Shown here: in pieces, positions 52,797-61,269 of the stretch
Numbering within the stretch: the stretch's first letter is position 1
How the letters are laid out: every line of letters starts with the position of its first letter
Source: JAEZJZ01 sp050949055
Lineage (GTDB): Bacteria; Bacillota; UBA994; UBA5500
NCBI GenBank assembly: GCA_050949055.1
Contig: JBMNFA010000001.1
Coordinates: 434,001-498,000 of the forward strand
Direction: 5' to 3'
DNA length: 64,000 bases
Notes under the pieces: generated by a model
Told to the model about the DNA's origin: nothing
The model's database searches: none
Seen by the model: the letters and a program-made list of their open reading frames with translations, nothing else
Made by a program: the position numbers and the translations under genes

Positions 52797-54335
52797 TCAC
52801 ATCGCTCCTACGCTGTATCCAAACTGGATCAACAGCAGATAGTTAACTATGCCCAACGCTAAAGCTGTCAGCAGGGTCGGTATCAGCACCTTGCGGTAGA
52901 CCAGCGATTCTTCTCCTACCAGCTTGGCAGCTGAAGCGCCCATCAGCACGGTGGTCGGACCCATGCTCACACCCACCGAACCGCCGATGGATTGGGCTCC
53001 GCACATCACCGTCTCGCTGACGCCAATGCTCTGGGCCACCGAATACTGGAAGCGGCCGAAGATGACGTTGGAGTTGGTGTTGCTGCCGGTGATGAAGCTG
53101 CCCAGTACGCCGAAGAACGGGGCCAACAACGGATAGTAGCTGCCAGCCAGACCGGCGATGCTGACGGCGAACTGGTTGGTCATGCCCGAATCCATCATGA
53201 TCAACGCCATGATGATCAGAAACATCAGGCTGATGGAGGTGGAAACGCATTTGGTCACCGTCTTGTCCAGCACACTGCGGAAGCGCTCGGCGCTCCAAAT
53301 CCCCACCTTCTTGTAAACGAGGAATGCGGCCAGGGCGGAGATCAGAATCACAGGGGCCGGATGGCCGAACAGCTTGATCCGGGAATAGGCGTTCTCTGCC
53401 TTGACCGCATAACCCAAAGCGGTGGTGAACCCAGGGAAACGGAAGGCTAGGCTGATGCTGCCCAACTTCAGAATCTGAAACAGCAGCGAAAGGCCGATAA
53501 TCGCGCCATAAGGCAGCACCGCTTGGCCCAGGTTAAGCGCGTTGGCAAACAACTGCTTGGGCAGACCCGCCCGCGAGGTCTTTTGGTAGAGGAAATACAT
53601 GAAGAGCAGACCGGAAAGGGCGGACATCAGCCCCACCAGCGAGACCATCTCCAGCTTGACGGTGGTAAACAGCACCACGGACATGATGGCGACGGTGGGC
53701 AATACATACTTCAATCCCTTGCGCACATACTCCCAGCCGCCATACAGGTAGCAGACAGCCAGGCCGGTGCAGAGCATAGCCACCACGTCAAAAATGCCCA
53801 TGGTGATACCCAGATACCTCTGCGGGATGCCGGTCACCAGATACATGGTGAAAAAGGAGGAACCCATGGAACCAAAGGTCACTGCCCAACTGTGTCCGAT
53901 CAGCACCGCTGCCGTGGATGCAACCGGGTTGAAACCCAGCTCAACCAAGATGGGGACCACAATGATCACCGGAACGCCGAAGCCGGCGATACCCTGCAGC
54001 ACAGCGGAGAATAGCCAGGCCAAAGTTAGAAACTGGACGAAGGGATCGCGAATCAAGAGCACGATATTGCGGTTAATCACCTCTGTGGCTTTGAATTCGG
54101 CCACCAGATGATAGAGAAATACGGCTGCCCAGATGATCAACAGCACATATAAGGCCAAAGACATTCCTTTACCCATGGCTACCGTCAGGCCAAAAGCGTC
54201 CAACCCAAATGCTGAGACCGCGATTACCAAGGCCAACAGCATGGACGCCGCACCTGCTTTGCCTGCCGGCAGCTTCAGCACCAGCAAGCAGAACAACAGC
54301 ACCAAGATGGGCAAGAAGGACAAGACAGTCTGCAT
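52797..54335 (-). CDS. lctP: L-lactate permease family transporter
   Basis: This 512-residue protein has about 12-14 membrane helices and the family hallmarks: AWLFSAVLQGIAGFGVPVII, AVLIGHSWAVTFGSMGSSFF and FGVLGSFITGSNTNSNVIFG. LctP/LldP members import lactate or glycolate by proton symport. The ATG at 54335 follows AAAGGA by nine bases. No lactate dehydrogenase or Lut genes are adjacent, so the substrate is inferred only from the family. Confidence 0.9.
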   Translation of the reverse strand: MQTVLSFLPILVLLFCLLVLKLPAGKAGAASMLLALVIAVSAFGLDAFGLTVAMGKGMSLALYVLLIIWAAVFLYHLVAEFKATEVINRNIVLLIRDPFVQFLTLAWLFSAVLQGIAGFGVPVIIVVPILVELGFNPVASTAAVLIGHSWAVTFGSMGSSFFTMYLVTGIPQRYLGITMGIFDVVAMLCTGLAVCYLYGGWEYVRKGLKYVLPTVAIMSVVLFTTVKLEMVSLVGLMSALSGLLFMYFLYQKTSRAGLPKQLFANALNLGQAVLPYGAIIGLSLLFQILKLGSISLAFRFPGFTTALGYAVKAENAYSRIKLFGHPAPVILISALAAFLVYKKVGIWSAERFRSVLDKTVTKCVSTSISLMFLIIMALIMMDSGMTNQFAVSIAGLAGSYYPLLAPFFGVLGSFITGSNTNSNVIFGRFQYSVAQSIGVSETVMCGAQSIGGSVGVSMGPTTVLMGASAAKLVGEESLVYRKVLIPTLLTALALGIVNYLLLIQFGYSVGAM

Positions 54336-54639
54336 CGGGATCAATCCTTTCTAGCTAGCACTACCGCTGTCATGGGGTCGACAGCGGCATGTTCCGGACA
54401 TTGCGTCCAGAGTAATTATTGCGCAGCAACTGTCGACTGTACCACTAGGCCACTTCTCTACCATAGAGAAAATCCCTACGGCACCCGCGACATTCACTCA
54501 GCGAAGCATCCGAACATCAAGTAAATGGTGAACAAATGCGTTCGCAAACTGTTGCCCTTTGATAGAATAACATTAAATCGCATGGAAAAACACTCTATCC
54601 CACGGAGAAAAGCTGGAACGGTGAAAGGAAGGGATCGAA
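54336..54639. other. Divergent region between lctP and the RraA-like gene
   Basis: No gene seen. CCGCTGTC (54364-54371) and GACAGCGG (54380-54387) form a perfect 8-base inverted repeat in the lctP leader. GTCGACAG at 54377-54384 recurs inverted as CTGTCGAC at 54430-54437, possibly an operator. For the RraA-like gene, TTCGCA-N16-TAGAAT at 54541-54568 is a weak promoter candidate. Confidence 0.45.
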
Positions 54640-55260
54640 TTGATCAGGATAGCGGATTGGAGGCAGGCTATGGGCCGGGTGGCAGTCAGCCATGTATCGG
54701 ATGCGCTGGGCAGAGTTGGCGTGCCCGCTGCCATACTGCCGCTGAACCCCCAAACAACCTTGCTGGGCACGGCATATACGGCTAGACCGTGGCCAGGGGA
54801 CAACCTGACCTTGCACTACGCCCTGAAACATGCCTCCCCGGGTCAGGTGCTGGTGGTGGACGGTGGCGGCCGTACAGACATCGCCCTATGGGGTGAACTG
54901 ATGTCCCTCTGCGCCAAGGAACAGGGCTTGGCCGGTATCGTGGTGGACGGCGCTGTCAGGGATCGGGACGCGTTATCCAAGATGGACTTTCCCGTTTATG
55001 CCCGGGCAGTCACTCCTCGCGGTCCGGTAAAGGCCACCATGGGCCAGGTGAATTGCCCGGTGACCTGCGGCGGAGTGGTGGTGCAACCAGGCGACCTGAT
55101 ATTTGGAGATGCCGATGGGGTGGTGGTAATACCCCAGGAGCGAGCCGATCAGATCTTGACGGCAGCACAAGCGGTAGCAGCCAAGGAAGTGAGCTTACAG
55201 GAACAGATTCGGGCAGGAGGCGTGCTGTTTGACCTGCTTGGCCTAGACCAGACGAGGTGA
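54640..55260 (+). CDS. RraA-like/4-hydroxy-4-methyl-2-oxoglutarate aldolase family protein
   Basis: This 206-residue member of the RraA-like fold has the substrate/metal site GIVVDGAVRDRDALSKM and PVYARAVTPRGPVKATMG. The glycine-rich GVVVQPGDLIFGDADGVVVIP is the usual C-terminal half. Such proteins are aldolases or decarboxylases of oxaloacetate-like acids, or in E. coli RNase E regulators; the Asp and Arg needed for aldolase chemistry appear present. The TTG start has GGAAGG upstream. It is a single gene ahead of the glnA promoter. Confidence 0.82.
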   Translation: MIRIADWRQAMGRVAVSHVSDALGRVGVPAAILPLNPQTTLLGTAYTARPWPGDNLTLHYALKHASPGQVLVVDGGGRTDIALWGELMSLCAKEQGLAGIVVDGAVRDRDALSKMDFPVYARAVTPRGPVKATMGQVNCPVTCGGVVVQPGDLIFGDADGVVVIPQERADQILTAAQAVAAKEVSLQEQIRAGGVLFDLLGLDQTR

Positions 55261-55311
55261 CGAAACGTCAATCGCCACCTGACCCTGGCCAAATTCTTTG
55301 TTCTCGACCCC

Positions 55312-55340
55312 TTGACTCAGGCACCAATTCTGTTTAGAAT
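55312..55340 (+). promoter_or_regulatory. Promoter of the glnA leader
   Basis: TTGACT, exactly 17 bases, then TAGAAT. Transcription would start near 55347, about 200 bases before the glnA ATG. Confidence 0.75.
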
Positions 55341-55346
55341 AGTTGC

Positions 55347-55545
55347 TATATTATTCACCCTAACAGAGGTGCTGATCAAAAGTGGCGAAGCGAACGATAA
55401 GCTGGCTTGCTGAAAAAGGGAATTGGAGAATGCATTCGGACTGTTGCTCCGGCTAGAAGTGTCGGCAAGCAACAGTCCGCTGTTTTTTCCAGGAATCAGT
55501 CTTCTGTCAGGGGTAGATGGTAAACATGAAAGGGAGGAATGAAAG
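55347..55545 (+). promoter_or_regulatory. Structured 5' leader of glnA with attenuator
   Basis: About 90 bases of potentially structured RNA precede an intrinsic terminator and then the glnA ribosome site. GCTTGC at 55405-55410 can pair with GCAAGC at 55465-55470 in the terminator's 3' side, so an antiterminator fold is possible. The start (AACAGAGGTGCTGATC) matches no riboswitch class I can name. Confidence 0.55.
55437..55488 (+). terminator. Intrinsic terminator inside the glnA leader
   Basis: A perfect 12-bp stem, CGGACTGTTGCT with AGCAACAGTCCG, encloses a 19-base loop with its own small stem (CCGGC/GTCGG). It is followed by CTG and six T residues. It lies 58 bases before the glnA start, so it must be bypassed for expression from the promoter at 55312. 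Confidence 0.88.
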
Positions 55546-56880
55546 ATGAGCAAATATAGTCCAGCGGACATCATCGGTCTAGCCAAAGAAAACGATATCA
55601 GGTTCATCCGCCTGCAGTTTACAGACCTGTTGGGCACGATCAAGAACGTGGAGATCCCGGTGAGCCAACTGCCCAAGGCGTTGGACAACAAGATGATGTT
55701 TGACGGGTCTTCCATAGAGGGCTTCGCACGCATTGAGGAATCGGACATGTATCTCTGGCCCGATCTGGACACTTGGCTCGTTCTCCCTTGGGGCAGCGAT
55801 GAAGGTGGAATCGCCCGGTTGATCTGTGACGTGCATAATCCCGATGGTTCACCGTTTCTGGGGGATCCGCGTCAAATCCTGAAAAATACCCTGCAAGCAG
55901 CCGAGGCCATGGGTTTCACCACGATGAATGTCGGCCCGGAACCGGAGTTCTTCCTGTTCAAACTGGATGACCAAGGCAAGCCCACCCTCAACTTGAATGA
56001 TAAAGGCGGGTACTTTGATTTGGCTCCCACAGATATGGGCGAAAACTGCCGCCGGGACATCGTGCTCACGCTGGATCACATGGGTTATCACGTGGAGGCG
56101 TCCCACCATGAGTCGGCACCCGGCCAGCACGAGATCGATTTCCAGTATACCGACGCCCTAGCCGCAGCAGACAATATCATCACTTTCAAACTGGTGGTGC
56201 GCAATGTAGCCCGCAAGCACAACTTACACGCCACCTTCATGCCCAAGCCGTTGTACGGCATCGCTGGATCTGGGATGCATACCCATCAATCGCTATTCTC
56301 CGGTGATGTGAACTGTTTCGCCGACGACCAGGATGAACTGGGACTCAGTCAGACGGCGCGTCAGTATTTGGCCGGCATTCTGCATCACGCCAGGGGTATG
56401 GCGGCCATCACCAACCCAACGGTCAACTCCTACAAGCGATTGGTGCCAGGATTCGAGGCACCTACCTATGTGGCCTGGTCACAGAAGAATCGCAGCCCCC
56501 TGGTGCGCATACCGGCCGCTCGCGGCGCGTCCACCCGCTTGGAGGTGCGCAACCCTGATCCGGCCTGCAACCCCTACTTGGCGCTGGCGGTGATGCTGGC
56601 AGCCGGGCTGGATGGCATCAAGCGCCAACTGCAGCTGCCACCGGCCACCGATGTCAACGTCTACAAGCTCAGCAAGGCACAATTGCAGGAGCTAGGCATC
56701 GACAGCTTGCCGGAGAATCTGCGCGAGGCGCTGCACTGTCTGCAGCAGGACGAAGTGATCTGCAGGACATTGGGCGAACCTGCACTGGGCAACTTCGTGC
56801 GGGCGAAGGAAATCGAATGGAAGCGCTATCAGCAGCAGGTGCATGCCTGGGAACGCGAACATTACCTGGAGTTGTACTAG
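55546..56880 (+). CDS. glnA: Glutamine synthetase type I
   Basis: GlnA makes glutamine from glutamate and ammonia. The 444-residue protein equals Bacillus GlnA in length (GSI-alpha type, feedback-inhibited, not adenylylated). Signatures: FDGSSIEGFARIEESDM, the glutamate-metal site GPEPEFFLF, ASHHESAPGQHEID, MPKPLYGIAGSGMHTHQS with the catalytic His, and NPTVNSYKRLVPG. The adenylylation-site region of the beta type is absent. AAGGGAGG precedes the ATG. Confidence 0.97.
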   Translation: MSKYSPADIIGLAKENDIRFIRLQFTDLLGTIKNVEIPVSQLPKALDNKMMFDGSSIEGFARIEESDMYLWPDLDTWLVLPWGSDEGGIARLICDVHNPDGSPFLGDPRQILKNTLQAAEAMGFTTMNVGPEPEFFLFKLDDQGKPTLNLNDKGGYFDLAPTDMGENCRRDIVLTLDHMGYHVEASHHESAPGQHEIDFQYTDALAAADNIITFKLVVRNVARKHNLHATFMPKPLYGIAGSGMHTHQSLFSGDVNCFADDQDELGLSQTARQYLAGILHHARGMAAITNPTVNSYKRLVPGFEAPTYVAWSQKNRSPLVRIPAARGASTRLEVRNPDPACNPYLALAVMLAAGLDGIKRQLQLPPATDVNVYKLSKAQLQELGIDSLPENLREALHCLQQDEVICRTLGEPALGNFVRAKEIEWKRYQQQVHAWEREHYLELY

Positions 56881-56924
56881 GACAACGGCGAGGTTATGGT
56901 CCGCTAGCAGCAGCTAATCGTCCC

Positions 56925-56959
56925 AAGAGGGTTCCGATGATCGCCACCGGAACCCTCTT
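56925..56959 (+). terminator. Terminator of glnA
   Basis: AAGAGGGTTCCG pairs perfectly with CGGAACCCTCTT around an 11-base loop, ending CTCTACC. The two arms are identical to those of the terminator at 59269-59312. Confidence 0.85.
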
Positions 56960-57156
56960 CTCTACCTCCTCCGGAGAACAGGGCATCGCCCCGGTTTTGT
57001 GGACTGGGAGGCACGATGAAAGCAGGGAACTAGGCAAGGCATCGGGTATTATAACCATATGACATGTCTGGGGGCGGGCAACCCAATCAAGGCGACCGTC
57101 GCACAGCAGCTAGCGGCTCGTTCCTGATGACAGCACATTCTGAAGGAGGGAAGATG

Positions 57157-57921
57157 ATGTGGAACAAAATTCGAACAGACGAGTATGAAGGGATGCTGGC
57201 TGAGACCATCACCATGCGTGGGCATAACGGGGACTATGTACACGCCTACTTTTCGCGGCCCCTAGGCAAAGGTCCATTTCCAGGCATTATCTTGATTCCC
57301 CATATGCCCGGATGGGATGAATTCAGCAAGGAGGCGGCCCGTCGCTTCACCCACCATGGCTACATGACTATTTGTCCCGATATCTATTGCCGGGTTGGCC
57401 ACGGCACGCCGGATGAAGTGGCGGCTAAAGCCCGTCAGGCTGGCGGCGTCTCCGATGACAGCGTCATGGGCGACACCGCAGGCGCGCTGCAGCATTTGAA
57501 GAGCTTACCCTATAGCAACGGCAAAGTTGGCGTCATCGGCATGTGCTCTGGCGGACGCCATGCTTTTCTGGCAGCCTGCAAGGTGAGTGGCCTGGATGCG
57601 GCCGTTGACTGTTGGGGTGGCGGAGTGGTCGCCTCAAAGGAGCAGCTGACACCTGCCCGACCGTTCGCTCCTATCGATTATACCGAGCAACTCGCTTGTC
57701 CGCTGCTGGGCATCTTTGGCAACGACGACCAGTCGCCATCACCGGAGGCAGTTGACTTGCATGAAGCAGCGCTGAAGCAACACGGGAAGAACTACAAGTT
57801 CTATCGCTACGATGGCTGCGGACACGGGTTCTGGTACTATCACACCAATCGCTACCGACCGCAGCAGGCGATGGATTCCTGGGAAAAGGTGCTCGAGTTC
57901 TTTGAAATGCACTTGCGCTGA
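57157..57921 (+). CDS. Dienelactone hydrolase family protein
   Basis: This 254-residue alpha/beta hydrolase has the family nucleophile in GMCSGGRHA (Cys130, as in dienelactone hydrolase), the acid in FGNDDQSPSP and the His in GCGHGFWYY. It starts at the ATG 57157, seven bases after GGAGG; the ATG at 57154 is an alternative. The substrate is unknown. The radical SAM gene follows by 16 bases, so the two are probably one transcript. Confidence 0.87.
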   Translation: MWNKIRTDEYEGMLAETITMRGHNGDYVHAYFSRPLGKGPFPGIILIPHMPGWDEFSKEAARRFTHHGYMTICPDIYCRVGHGTPDEVAAKARQAGGVSDDSVMGDTAGALQHLKSLPYSNGKVGVIGMCSGGRHAFLAACKVSGLDAAVDCWGGGVVASKEQLTPARPFAPIDYTEQLACPLLGIFGNDDQSPSPEAVDLHEAALKQHGKNYKFYRYDGCGHGFWYYHTNRYRPQQAMDSWEKVLEFFEMHLR

Positions 57922-57937
57922 CATCTGAGGTTCCCTG

Positions 57938-59245
57938 ATGACAAGGCCTGAGAAGTGCAGCAGCACTAAGCAATGGCAGCAGTCTGCTGCTCTGGCTGAA
58001 CCTTTTGCGATCATGGCCAAGCCGGTGGGATCGCGCTGCAATTTGGCCTGCAGCTACTGCTATTACCTGGAGACCGAGGGCGCTCTCCATAGTTCTGATC
58101 GGCTACGGATGTCGGATAGTCTGCTCGAAGCTTACATCCGCCAGTACATAGAGGCCAGCCCAGGGCCGATTGTGCCCTTTACCTGGCATGGTGGAGAACC
58201 GACCTTGGCCGGACTAAACTTCTACCGCCGGGCGGTGGAGCTGCAGCAGCGCTATCTCCCGCCGGGTTGGAATTGCTGGAACAACCTGCAGACCAACGGC
58301 ATCCTGCTGGATGATGCCTGGTGTTCATTCCTGGCAGACGCACACTTTGATGTTGGACTGAGTATAGATGGTGCCCAATGGATACACGACAAGTACCGCC
58401 AGGACCGCGGCGGCCATGGCACCTATGAGCGGGTGGTTGCGACCGTCCGCAGGCTGCAGGCGCACGGCATTCAGCCAGATCTGCTGTGCACGGTCACGTC
58501 TGATACGGCAGCTGAGCCGCTGGCCGTCTATCGAGCCCTGCGGGATCTGAATACCGGCTGGATTCAGTTCATCCCCATCGTGCGCCGGAATGCGGACGGG
58601 CAAGTGACAGCCGATTCGGTGACCGGCGAAGCCTACGGAAGTTTTCTATGTGCCGTGTTCGACGAATGGATCCGCTGCGATGTGGGACGGTTGGAGATGC
58701 AGCTGGTGGCTGAAATGTCCCTGGTCTGGTCCGGAGGCACCGCCAGCCTCTGCTGGATGGCCCCCACCTGCGGGCGGGTGCTCATTCTGGAGCAGGATGG
58801 GAGCGTCTATTCCTGCGACCATTTTGTCACACGTGAACACCGCCTGGGCGATATCGCAGCTACGTCCCTGGGTGAGCTGGTGGAAGCGCCGGCTCAGCGG
58901 CGCTTCGGCGATAAAAAGCGCGACCAGCTGCCAGAGCAATGTCGCGCCTGTAAGTGGCTGACCATCTGTAACGGCGGCTGTCCGAAAGATCGGTTTGCAG
59001 TTGCTGAAAATGGAGAACCCGGCCTGAATTTTCTCTGCAGCGGTTTGCGGCAGTTCTTTGCGCACGCTGAACAACCGTTGCGACGGCTGCTGGAGCTGAG
59101 AAGCCAAGGAGCCACCCCCGCGACGATCATGGCCACACTGCGCGCCGAGGCGCAACTGCGCTGGCGCGGTGTCGGGCGAAATGACCCGTGTCCCTGCGGC
59201 AGCGGCCGTAAAGCCAAGCATTGCTGTTGGTTCAAACGTCCATAA
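57938..59245 (+). CDS. Anaerobic sulfatase maturase-like radical SAM/SPASM protein with SEC-C tail
   Basis: The 435-residue protein has the radical SAM site CNLACSYC (C34, C38, C41), TWHGGEPTLAG, LQTNGILLD and a C-terminal SPASM domain with many cysteines (SLCWMAPTCG, YSCDHF, CRACKWLTICNGGCPKD). It ends in a SEC-C zinc motif, GRNDPCPCGSGRKAKHCCW. anSME enzymes convert a Cys or Ser of sulfatases to formylglycine. No sulfatase gene is in this window. The start is an ATG 16 bases after the hydrolase stop; the RBS is weak. Confidence 0.85.
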   Translation: MTRPEKCSSTKQWQQSAALAEPFAIMAKPVGSRCNLACSYCYYLETEGALHSSDRLRMSDSLLEAYIRQYIEASPGPIVPFTWHGGEPTLAGLNFYRRAVELQQRYLPPGWNCWNNLQTNGILLDDAWCSFLADAHFDVGLSIDGAQWIHDKYRQDRGGHGTYERVVATVRRLQAHGIQPDLLCTVTSDTAAEPLAVYRALRDLNTGWIQFIPIVRRNADGQVTADSVTGEAYGSFLCAVFDEWIRCDVGRLEMQLVAEMSLVWSGGTASLCWMAPTCGRVLILEQDGSVYSCDHFVTREHRLGDIAATSLGELVEAPAQRRFGDKKRDQLPEQCRACKWLTICNGGCPKDRFAVAENGEPGLNFLCSGLRQFFAHAEQPLRRLLELRSQGATPATIMATLRAEAQLRWRGVGRNDPCPCGSGRKAKHCCWFKRP

Positions 59246-59268
59246 TTCCGCCCTGCGTGGCGCACATA

Positions 59269-59312
59269 AGAAGAGGGTTCCGCTGGCACTTAAGCCACCG
59301 GAACCCTCTTCT
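59269..59312. terminator. Bidirectional terminator between the radical SAM gene and pepF
   Basis: AGAAGAGGGTTCCG pairs with CGGAACCCTCTTCT, continuing after one C-C mismatch with TGGC/GCCA around ACTTAA. It ends the radical SAM transcript from the left and pepF from the right. Confidence 0.85.
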
Positions 59313-59358
59313 ATTCGGCAAATGGCGGTGCCTATCAGGGCGCCAGCACTGCACTGCC

Positions 59359-61134
59359 TTACTTGCTGGTCAGGCGCAGGAACTCGTCCAGGTCGGACAT
59401 GACCAGGTCGATGGAGGCCTCCCAGAAATCTGGTCGGGTGAGGTCCGCACCCAAATGGCGTTTGGCCAGGTCTTCCACCCGCATGCGACCGGTGTCGCGC
59501 AGCAGCGCCACATACTTCTCGCGGAAAGCCGGACCCTCCTCCAGCGCCTTGGCGTAAACCCCAGCACTGAACAGGAAGCCGAAGGTGTAGGGGAAGTTGT
59601 AGAACGGCACGCTGGTGTTGTAGAAGTGCAGCTTGGAGGCCCAGAAGTGCGGGTGGTAGCCCACCAGCATATCTGCGAAAGCTTCCTTCTGGGCGGCCAC
59701 CATCAGTTCATTCAGGCGCTTGACGCTGACCATACCCTGACGGCGCTCTGCATAGAAGCTAGTCTCAAACAGGAAGCGAGACTGGATGTTCATCAACAGT
59801 GACACCGCCCGGTGCAGCTTATCCTCGATCAGGGACAGCTTCTCCTGCTCGTTGGCGGCATGCTTGAGGGCAGCATCAAAGGTGATCATCTCGGCAAAGG
59901 TGGAGGCTGTCTCAGCCACGTTCATGGCATACTGCTGCGCCAGGGGCGGCAGCTCGTTCATGATGCTTTGATGATAGCCATGACCCAACTCGTGGGCTAA
60001 GGTGGATAGGTTGCCCATGGACCCGGAGAAGGTGACGAAGATGCGGGATTGCTGCTTCACCGGGAAGGAGGTGCAGAAACCACCGGCCCGTTTCCCTGGG
60101 CGATCCTCTGACTCAATCCAGCGCTGTTCGAAGGCCATGGTAGCGAAGTCAGCCATTTCGGGGTTGAACTTGCCAAACTGCTCCACGATGAACTGCGCCG
60201 CTTCGTCATAGCTGAGCTTGGTGGCGGAGTTGCCCAAAGGCGCGCCGATGTCATTCCAGGTCAGTCCGTTCACGCCCAGCACTTGCCGTTTGCGTTCCAG
60301 ATAGGTCTTCAACAGCGGCTTCTTGTTGTCCACCGCTGCCCACATGGCGTTGAGGGTATCTATGCTCATGCGATTGATGCGGCAAGGCTCGGTCAAGACC
60401 GAATCCCACCCCCGCTCGGCGTACAGGTTAAGCCGGAAGCCGGCTAGATGGTTGAGAGCCAGCGCGCAATGGTCGGCGATGCTGGCCCACGCACTCTCCC
60501 AAGCCTCGTGCAAGCGCTCCCGCACCTCCCGGTTCGGGTTGGACATGCGGTTGGCCGCTTGCCCCGCAGAGAGCTGCTTCGTCTGCCCATCGTCTTCCAC
60601 TGGAATGGTCAACCGGCCGGAAACCAGGGCATAGAGGTCAGACCAGCCATGATAGCCGTCTACTGACAGGCTGTTGACCAGTGTCTCCTGCTCGGGGGAG
60701 AGCATCTCCTTGGCCCGCTCGCGCCGTTCGTTCAGGTTAAAGGCAATCGGCTCCACATTAGGACTATGTAGCAGCTGCTGCCACTCGGAATCCGACATTT
60801 CGGTAATCTGCTTATCCACGGCCGTCAATACGGAAGCAAAGGTGGCGGCCATTTGCTTCACTCGGCCGCTGAGGATCTGTGCCTGCTGGTCTTTGACATT
60901 TTGAGCATTGAGACAGCTGACGAAGGCTCCGGCATGGCGCTGCCGCTTAATCACTTCCTGCAGATCCAACAGGAGCGACTCCCACCCCGCCAGATCCCGC
61001 TCTTGCCTCACTCGCGCAGCCAGGGCTGCGATCTGCTGGGATGTCTGCTCTAGGAACTGGGCGAACTCGGGGGAGCTGCTGCCGCCGGAGAAGATGACAT
61101 CCAGATCCCATGTCTGCTGTAAGTCTTTCAGCAT
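59359..61134 (-). CDS. pepF: M3 family oligoendopeptidase (PepF)
   Basis: This 591-residue zinc peptidase has HELGH in STLAHELGHGYHQ and a downstream glutamate helix (FAEMITFDAAL). It degrades short peptides in the cytoplasm. No signal peptide is present. The length is normal for the M3B PepF group. AAAGGAGG lies upstream of the ATG. It is a single-gene unit flanked by the bidirectional terminator and the 60-bp palindrome. Confidence 0.93.
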   Translation of the reverse strand: MLKDLQQTWDLDVIFSGGSSSPEFAQFLEQTSQQIAALAARVRQERDLAGWESLLLDLQEVIKRQRHAGAFVSCLNAQNVKDQQAQILSGRVKQMAATFASVLTAVDKQITEMSDSEWQQLLHSPNVEPIAFNLNERRERAKEMLSPEQETLVNSLSVDGYHGWSDLYALVSGRLTIPVEDDGQTKQLSAGQAANRMSNPNREVRERLHEAWESAWASIADHCALALNHLAGFRLNLYAERGWDSVLTEPCRINRMSIDTLNAMWAAVDNKKPLLKTYLERKRQVLGVNGLTWNDIGAPLGNSATKLSYDEAAQFIVEQFGKFNPEMADFATMAFEQRWIESEDRPGKRAGGFCTSFPVKQQSRIFVTFSGSMGNLSTLAHELGHGYHQSIMNELPPLAQQYAMNVAETASTFAEMITFDAALKHAANEQEKLSLIEDKLHRAVSLLMNIQSRFLFETSFYAERRQGMVSVKRLNELMVAAQKEAFADMLVGYHPHFWASKLHFYNTSVPFYNFPYTFGFLFSAGVYAKALEEGPAFREKYVALLRDTGRMRVEDLAKRHLGADLTRPDFWEASIDLVMSDLDEFLRLTSK

Positions 61135-61198
61135 ACTTAATCGTCCTCCTTTAATTTTCCTATTGACATTCTAACGTATCTTGGATTGATCAACAATC

Positions 61199-61258
61199 AG
61201 CCACGGGGACGGATCTGTTGACTGATCGCGATCAGTCAACAGATCCGTCCCCGTGGCT
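61199..61258. repeat. Perfect 60-bp palindrome with GGGGACGG core
   Basis: Each arm is 30 bases and every position pairs, from AGCCACGGGGACGGATCTG to its complement, with the centre ATCG/CGAT and no spacer. It lies between pepF and a 59-codon gene and ends 11 bases downstream of that gene's stop. There is no T-run. Its GGGGACGG core recalls REP-like elements of Firmicutes. As RNA it would be a 30-bp hairpin. Confidence 0.9.
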
Positions 61259-61269
61259 CATGGCTCAAG

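Noticed and set aside
55347..55436. Lysine riboswitch (L-box) in the glnA leader, because of AGAGGTGC near the 5' end
   Set aside because: The leader is far too short, lacks the later conserved blocks of the L-box, and glnA is not a lysine gene.
55501..55545. GlnR/TnrA operator (TGTCA...ACA) before glnA
   Set aside because: The half-sites do not have the required spacing and the AT-rich centre is missing.
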